Origin: an uncultured Treponema sp.
GTDB lineage: Bacteria; Spirochaetota; Spirochaetia; Treponematales; Treponemataceae
DNA length: 64,000 bases
Direction: 5' to 3'
NCBI GenBank assembly: GCA_946186185.1
Contig: CAMHMJ010000005.1
Span: 62,001-126,000 of the forward strand
Below the pieces are notes generated by a model. The model saw only the letters and a list, made by a program, of their open reading frames with translations, searched no databases and was not told the origin of the DNA. How positions within the stretch are numbered: position 1 is the stretch's first letter; each line of letters begins with the position of its first letter. This document shows positions 61,901-64,000 of the stretch, one piece after another. The translations under genes were made by a program, and so were the position numbers.

Positions 61901-64000
61901 AGACCAGAAACTGGACTACGGATAGTTATGTGGTTAAAATCGACGCAAACGTTCCTGTTATCAGCGGCTTAAAGCTTGTTCAGTACGGTCTTGGTAACTC
62001 AAGCGGAACTGTACTTACAGAACGGGAATATATCAGCGGAATGTATATCAGTAACATTTCGGCTCTTACAAACGGCGACTGGTACCTGACCGGAACCGTT
62101 ACGGATGACGATTGTGTATCTTCTATCACATATTCTAACCTCAATTCTACTACAACCAATGTAATTCCAATCGGGGCTTCGGATGTAACCGGAAATACAA
62201 CGGATACAGTTTCTCTCAATGTAAAGCTTGATACAACTCATTCGGGAATGATTTACTGTACTATTACTGCAAAGGACAACAGTACCGGTGAAACTTCTCA
62301 GGAAATCAAGATTAACATCGACTCCACAAGCCCGAGTATGTATACAAAGAGCGGTTCTGAAACAACTAATGCTGCAAATCTTACTGGAGCCCTGCGATTG
62401 AAGAGCCAGTCTGCTAAGCTTGGTAACGGTGATGATGAAAACGACGCCAGTGTTCAGAACAGCAACTCTTATTTCACCTTTGGAGATGTTGTAAGTGAAG
62501 GCGGAAGCGGACTTAAGTTCATTGCCTTTGACTTTGAACGAGAAGGAAGCAGCGGACACCGCGCATACGATCCGATGGTTTCTTCTACAGACGGAACAAC
62601 CAACGGAAAAATTGAAATCGGTTCAACTGTGGGTACGGATGTTACAAGAAATGCAGACGGACTTTTGAGCCTTCAGCTGACTGCAACCCGAAATGGGGAA
62701 GACAGCCTTGAAAGCTCTGATCTTTCTTCATATATCACAAAGGGGCTTGTTCGCCGCGGAGGTCTTGTAAAGATTGCGGGAACCTACGCAACAATTCTCA
62801 GTGCCAGCGGAAACAAGGTTACCTTCAGTCCGACAATTTCTAAGGATTATACAACTGTAGAAATTATTTTTGCCTGCGTTGTTGACCACCAGCTTACAGA
62901 ATCAGTTGGTTCTGACGGAAGCGTTGTAAATGACGACGGCGACGGAATGATTGAGTCCATCGTTCAGATTGGTTCAAGCTACCAGTGGACTGCAAGCGTT
63001 AATTCAACGAATATTCCGGACGGTCCTGTAACAATCAATGTTGTTTCAATGGATAACGCCGGAAACCTGATAAAGGGTTCCATTGCTACAGTTGTTTCCA
63101 ATAACCGTCCTCGAATCGCTAAGGTTCTTCTTGGAACCGATTTGAACGGAAACGGAAAATATGACTATCGTGGAACCGGAAGCCTCATTACAAACCAGAG
63201 CGCAGCCGGTCACCTTGATATTACAAGCGACTTTACAGAAACCATGACCGGTGCGGCTCGTGGAGAATTCTCATATTATCCGGCACTGAGTGCAACTAAT
63301 GCCGCTCAGAGTTCAGTACAGATTGATTCCGGCGCATTCAAGGTAGTTTCTGGTCTTGTTGTTGTTCCGGAATTTGTAGGCGGAAACAACGGAATCGGAT
63401 ACCTTGTAACTCGTGATGCTGATGCAAGTCTTGAAAAACAGACAGGAACCGTATCCAGCCTTACAGGAAAGACTGCATTCGCTTCACTTGTTGAAAACAA
63501 AAACGAAAGTTATCCTCTTTCTAATGAAGTAAGTGAATTTGGTGCGGTAGTAATTGCAAACGGAAACAGCCTTGTAAGCGGTTCTGGAAAATATTTCTAC
63601 AACTTTACATTCTGGGATAAGACAGAGGAAACTGCTCAGGGTACAACAAGTCAGTGGGCAACCCTGAGTGTTCCTGTAACCCTTTCAACAGATGAAAGCA
63701 ATGCACCGGTTCCAAAGATTTCTCCGTTCTACTGGAAGGGAGCAGGGGATTCAAGCGTTCTTATTAAGGAATCCGGAGATGCAGAGGCTTCTATAAAGGG
63801 ACACATCGAACTTGAAGGAGCCCTTCCGACATCAAGCACCCTTACTTCAGGACTTCCAAAGGTTTCCGGAAAGATTAAGATTGAAGGAACTGTATACGAT
63901 GACGTTCGCCTTTCTAGTATCAGCATGAGCATCTTCGGCGGAACAAATACTGTGGTTGGAAATTACAGTTCAGGTTCATGGAATGAGTCTGCAAGTCTCC
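52903..64000 (+). CDS. Giant Ig-like repeat lipoprotein (3' truncated)
   Basis: The frame stays open from the ATG to the last base, about 3,699 codons, in every segment I read. The N-terminus is a lipoprotein signal (MKKIFNCALFVSVLSIISIFVSC, lipid on Cys23) with a relaxed spirochaetal lipobox. The rest is a tandem series of bacterial Ig-like beta domains. Each starts with an I/V/L/Y-D-x-x-x-P linker; examples at 53326 (IDNTAP), 55576 (IDTKAP), 55897 (LDTTAP), 57493 (IDTTAP), 58747 (YDTKTP), 59164 (VDATKP), 59557 (VDSVSP), 59929, 61114 (YDTQAP) and 62308 (IDSTSP). I count about 20, typically 100-200 residues apart. A segment near residues 280-450 is less repetitive. Likely a surface or periplasmic adhesin or scaffold; no enzymatic domain seen. 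The end lies outside the window. Confidence 0.88.
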   Translation, partial: MKKIFNCALFVSVLSIISIFVSCGEVGLGASIDVEAPKISITYPPASSVVRDSFVLAGTCSDDKSVSKIIVNIFSTGNGSTEAVENYVVPEPTIKDGKKWQVTLNEAVEGAYPLKDGKYSIEAYAVDGSDRESGKYTLAVEIDNTAPVFVIQTPGSDITDTHYGSIFKVRGSVAEDHKLKYMTVSVFDTNNKLLSTWTENDVDISGTTSVTFARYSANESRRDELHDAYCSIYDTSKSGEQSFKISVKLGDNAGIWRTPVFEESSVEADDAKDENSGNSTSELWLDDSINGDDAGNNNLLGKNAAKQYEIGTLLRILNGTSDMEATEAGIVKDILDNSKLDTSSKNLKISLNKDANPTYEIGGYSFSESDIGAENFKNEAFKNGTITLKADYGLDETQFLISTIKVYLAGPYAEDEFTEELLREIYDDPAVFIQNNSSIVEENGESRAVLNETLRLISDNSDNEKSSVSSCSLPIKLPDDIISQKYYIVFVTGNDKDGLEFLPSNGFYGFKGGSSGSAPHVEIRNPDNETVSNANSVLKVSGLVTSDEDDPINALSYEVIVSDILNKNKYLGSITGDCQSVKGEFGKDSSIEWTFDATKGSWQPQDASQNVNPFTPNAGCVYGYAITVTGTTEKPGSSKITVQIDNQNPEVKIVSVSPYAELSEDQKDYFVNGIITITGNISDSNLESAQLVISDSGDMIKTINLSDQTYFSENINTGIFSSGLPKGRLTISLSARDKAGNSSIIEEKSYIVDQTTDLPKITLSDSDLTLDTKEKLESAINEGKTGNLFDQSSNNKIRITFSDDDKVDTYSVQYTKDITSDADKIPENSWILLASGSISSLSKTLEVELKEKEGKKSLEDGLYRMRISAKDIKSDGKSEPVTKTTEPFFFAIDTKAPVIEITKVLSEGSEIQSQDGTYYVKEGCTIFGKVSEKYMNALYSSFDGKSERLEFTSDSQHSDVFDFQLSFDKDELKDGATNKISFSAQDKALQLGNENLSIYLDTTAPKTSISVQPLVSLTETQGSKVVTIDYYVNGEIVVKANASDRDKVLSSRVALYDAEGIFIKDIYTIGETLAEGLQSPDSFDTYIDTTDSSIYTDNTEYTVKIFSKDRAGNETSENDAASYKIFVKQETDKPVVTVSNADAASIIGAREIAAGKNLFNDTTNNKLSFSVSDDDGIMSFEVKCYKVHLNEGDSGFTVDSEEFVNSNYVTPSYQAGARAFSYTYILPKEEGLYKIVAYACDTNYKSSNTDEENRYFVNKATEDGFWYVAIDAGAPKLILNRQSGSFMAKDEAFNLDLTAEDSSGYVKVYRYAGKTVGDVYYSAKELSNRREKGNPVLDDEGNDVAENSFEVSQTGTNATKATDVYTSSQVGHESRVIYYVAEDKYNQTTTVSFNYKIDELSPTLYSEWTGQSEADQKWTKITNYTYSIPLSDAWDNVAGKSLIEDGIQKYSGISNVEINIYKEGVAEPKTSSMNKGNKVDKDHDDTKGAFYEYYTVDSTYVNGDGVYTATVTAKDDSGQSATFANIFTNRIDTTAPQLGQEDGDIFLSDKNNTSGQDFTKIDAVKYNLLSESNPLVLKAKAHDLSSGISRIEIKDKFGSSENTIYDTSAHSDYVNVSSTHTGLAASPRASETDETYTFEISKNLVETGNHTYTIIFYDAAGNFSSESINMISDITPPSIQVNAPSPFVNVKENEQNVKKYNGKITVSGTVTDETELGTSSSEVTWKVFTAANTSSTLKASGSAELHGTKSSPFSFEIDTTEITAESGTYFLLVTAKDKAGNTQAAGAYTYTELKLDQTTDIPVIHLSNATASLTDKNQISTDANKNLFGSGNPALIGTVTDDDGIESVEFYIDGTEEANRVKKAVSDGNGGTSMVSYIQISEQTTSVSFQLDFSKLTSEANGINFAAGDHTLYIKVKDTSSGLASAKYTVNDGTVTNANGTVRAMAFAYDTKTPTINVEKVEFEGSKKAFASGMWLPKEFDIWFTVSDDTFDEKASVTFGDNDGANDENRYKLLYVTQESVTAAGTTYTQDSSEKFSWSLFDNNGTVATGDDVYKWKFHVKNTETTYDREFQIKDKYGRYSSITVNYKVDATKPEFDTDYIRVKGSFTNASGISSASEISFAEAVSTTTPKWFTAEAITISGYGLEGDGNENNRALKETNPEKLTLTLAGSPFSMTTDSTKQNKFGATVSFAQGVQTATLVAEDGAGNKSEPLEITLRVDSVSPVVSAVGVKKTGSADSALGGVFKKTDSLTFTVSATEETSGIKGIYVGTKAGFAVPSTLTSYNSDYIGSYTTEIDASDSAITQSFTVIPSELNDGVYNLYVRVVDVAGNVSEDYSAGQITIDTTKPVVQITSPSSGKQINKNTVISGIVTDANLDTTAAPSLYIYSNSSWIKASTKYSGSVVDSTYDSESGKWTVELDTTKINNTSTGTTNLYYDVRFTDKAGNETSSPAGTPAASTHYNLTVNQNSDRPVISLSGIARSGTSLKSNGNIYGTVSDDDGDLKGLWFIKSTAFNAASPVYPTTAADNGWTKLPVSNSSWQGEERTEGDSITWFFYAIDKNDGVFSSVYTDKLKGLYIKGNEDTEASDDYKATGITQGITFNVDMNPPEITEVKIAHSALAAGAASGWTTATDTFGTSDCSLYVQVTVKEGLGMMKADNGTDYKVPSVYIGNREITGVTLRGVTHTPGATAEETDSYTYLFDVIDLSAVTPALTGSNTVKIIVSDASGFTGQGTIGINYDTQAPKVTIVTPTTKMEDAVTGAISIKGLSQDDYSSLLHLYYQIPLYGVEYTTESTGWNEIAASTSWEIRFASGANDSTDSLIYYANAQTGGHPTYQIEATGTDGIFKVPVYFKVVDSVGNTDIVKDQYVLVDKEGGKPNAWINTPEINSTTSGKVTVYGGASDNVSVGQVQLQIDADGDGAFTVTDYNLINSSVWADTEAKANLHVYGAGAATADNWYIACTGTNSWKTTIDTNKIGASSDGNTYLRMRVRAFDEESTPQTRNWTTDSYVVKIDANVPVISGLKLVQYGLGNSSGTVLTEREYISGMYISNISALTNGDWYLTGTVTDDDCVSSITYSNLNSTTTNVIPIGASDVTGNTTDTVSLNVKLDTTHSGMIYCTITAKDNSTGETSQEIKINIDSTSPSMYTKSGSETTNAANLTGALRLKSQSAKLGNGDDENDASVQNSNSYFTFGDVVSEGGSGLKFIAFDFEREGSSGHRAYDPMVSSTDGTTNGKIEIGSTVGTDVTRNADGLLSLQLTATRNGEDSLESSDLSSYITKGLVRRGGLVKIAGTYATILSASGNKVTFSPTISKDYTTVEIIFACVVDHQLTESVGSDGSVVNDDGDGMIESIVQIGSSYQWTASVNSTNIPDGPVTINVVSMDNAGNLIKGSIATVVSNNRPRIAKVLLGTDLNGNGKYDYRGTGSLITNQSAAGHLDITSDFTETMTGAARGEFSYYPALSATNAAQSSVQIDSGAFKVVSGLVVVPEFVGGNNGIGYLVTRDADASLEKQTGTVSSLTGKTAFASLVENKNESYPLSNEVSEFGAVVIANGNSLVSGSGKYFYNFTFWDKTEETAQGTTSQWATLSVPVTLSTDESNAPVPKISPFYWKGAGDSSVLIKESGDAEASIKGHIELEGALPTSSTLTSGLPKVSGKIKIEGTVYDDVRLSSISMSIFGGTNTVVGNYSSGSWNESASL

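Overview
The window looks like the chromosome of a free-living or gut/rumen-type Treponema (Spirochaetota). This rests on gene content and order, with no database search. The block tamB-bamA-skp-mutS has the order I know from Treponema pallidum (TP0325 onward). A spirochaete-type flagellar block (flbB-fliK-flgD-flgE) is present, and its hook protein keeps the Lys165/Cys178/Asn179 set used for the spirochaetal lysinoalanine cross-link. There is also a eukaryote-type hexokinase, an Rnf complex and lipoproteins with relaxed lipoboxes.

Layout. 1-4959: Rnf ion-pumping complex (rnfCDGEAB, rnfC cut by the window edge). 5144-7147 (minus): PcrA/UvrD helicase. 7295-12652: hexokinase, then flbB, fliK, flgD, flgE and a strong terminator. 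12839-16670 (minus): operon tmk, secreted protein, cysteine desulfurase, beta-barrel-like protein. 16762-26850: envelope assembly genes tamB, bamA, skp, then mutS. 26910-34109: comF, cheW, a DegT-fold protein lacking the PLP lysine, nadK, recN, an unknown helical protein, an HD-domain protein. 34249-35526: LysM/LytM protein and tRNA-Val. 35650-43467 (minus): purC, and an operon joining nucleotide-sugar genes (dehydratase, aminotransferase) with three subunits of a divergent molybdenum hydroxylase. 43636-44622: TMEM43-like membrane protein. 45095-51599: rimP-nusA-infB-rbfA-truB. 51799-52584: uridine phosphorylase. 52903 to the end: an open frame of about 3,699 codons for a giant Ig-like-repeat lipoprotein, cut by the window edge.

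The most unusual feature is a family of palindromic elements of about 100 bp: three full or expanded copies, one deleted copy, and two half copies. All lie between genes and all have the same orientation. Each complete copy is nested inside a second, locus-specific pair of complementary arms. One carries a 74-nt internal hairpin cassette, and one half copy supplies the ribosome binding site of udp.

Functional themes are energy conservation (Rnf), motility and chemotaxis (flagellar block, cheW), outer-membrane biogenesis (TamB, BamA, Skp), DNA repair (PcrA, MutS, RecN), translation and ribosome maturation, and cell-surface elaboration. I saw no CRISPR array, prophage, transposase gene or rRNA.
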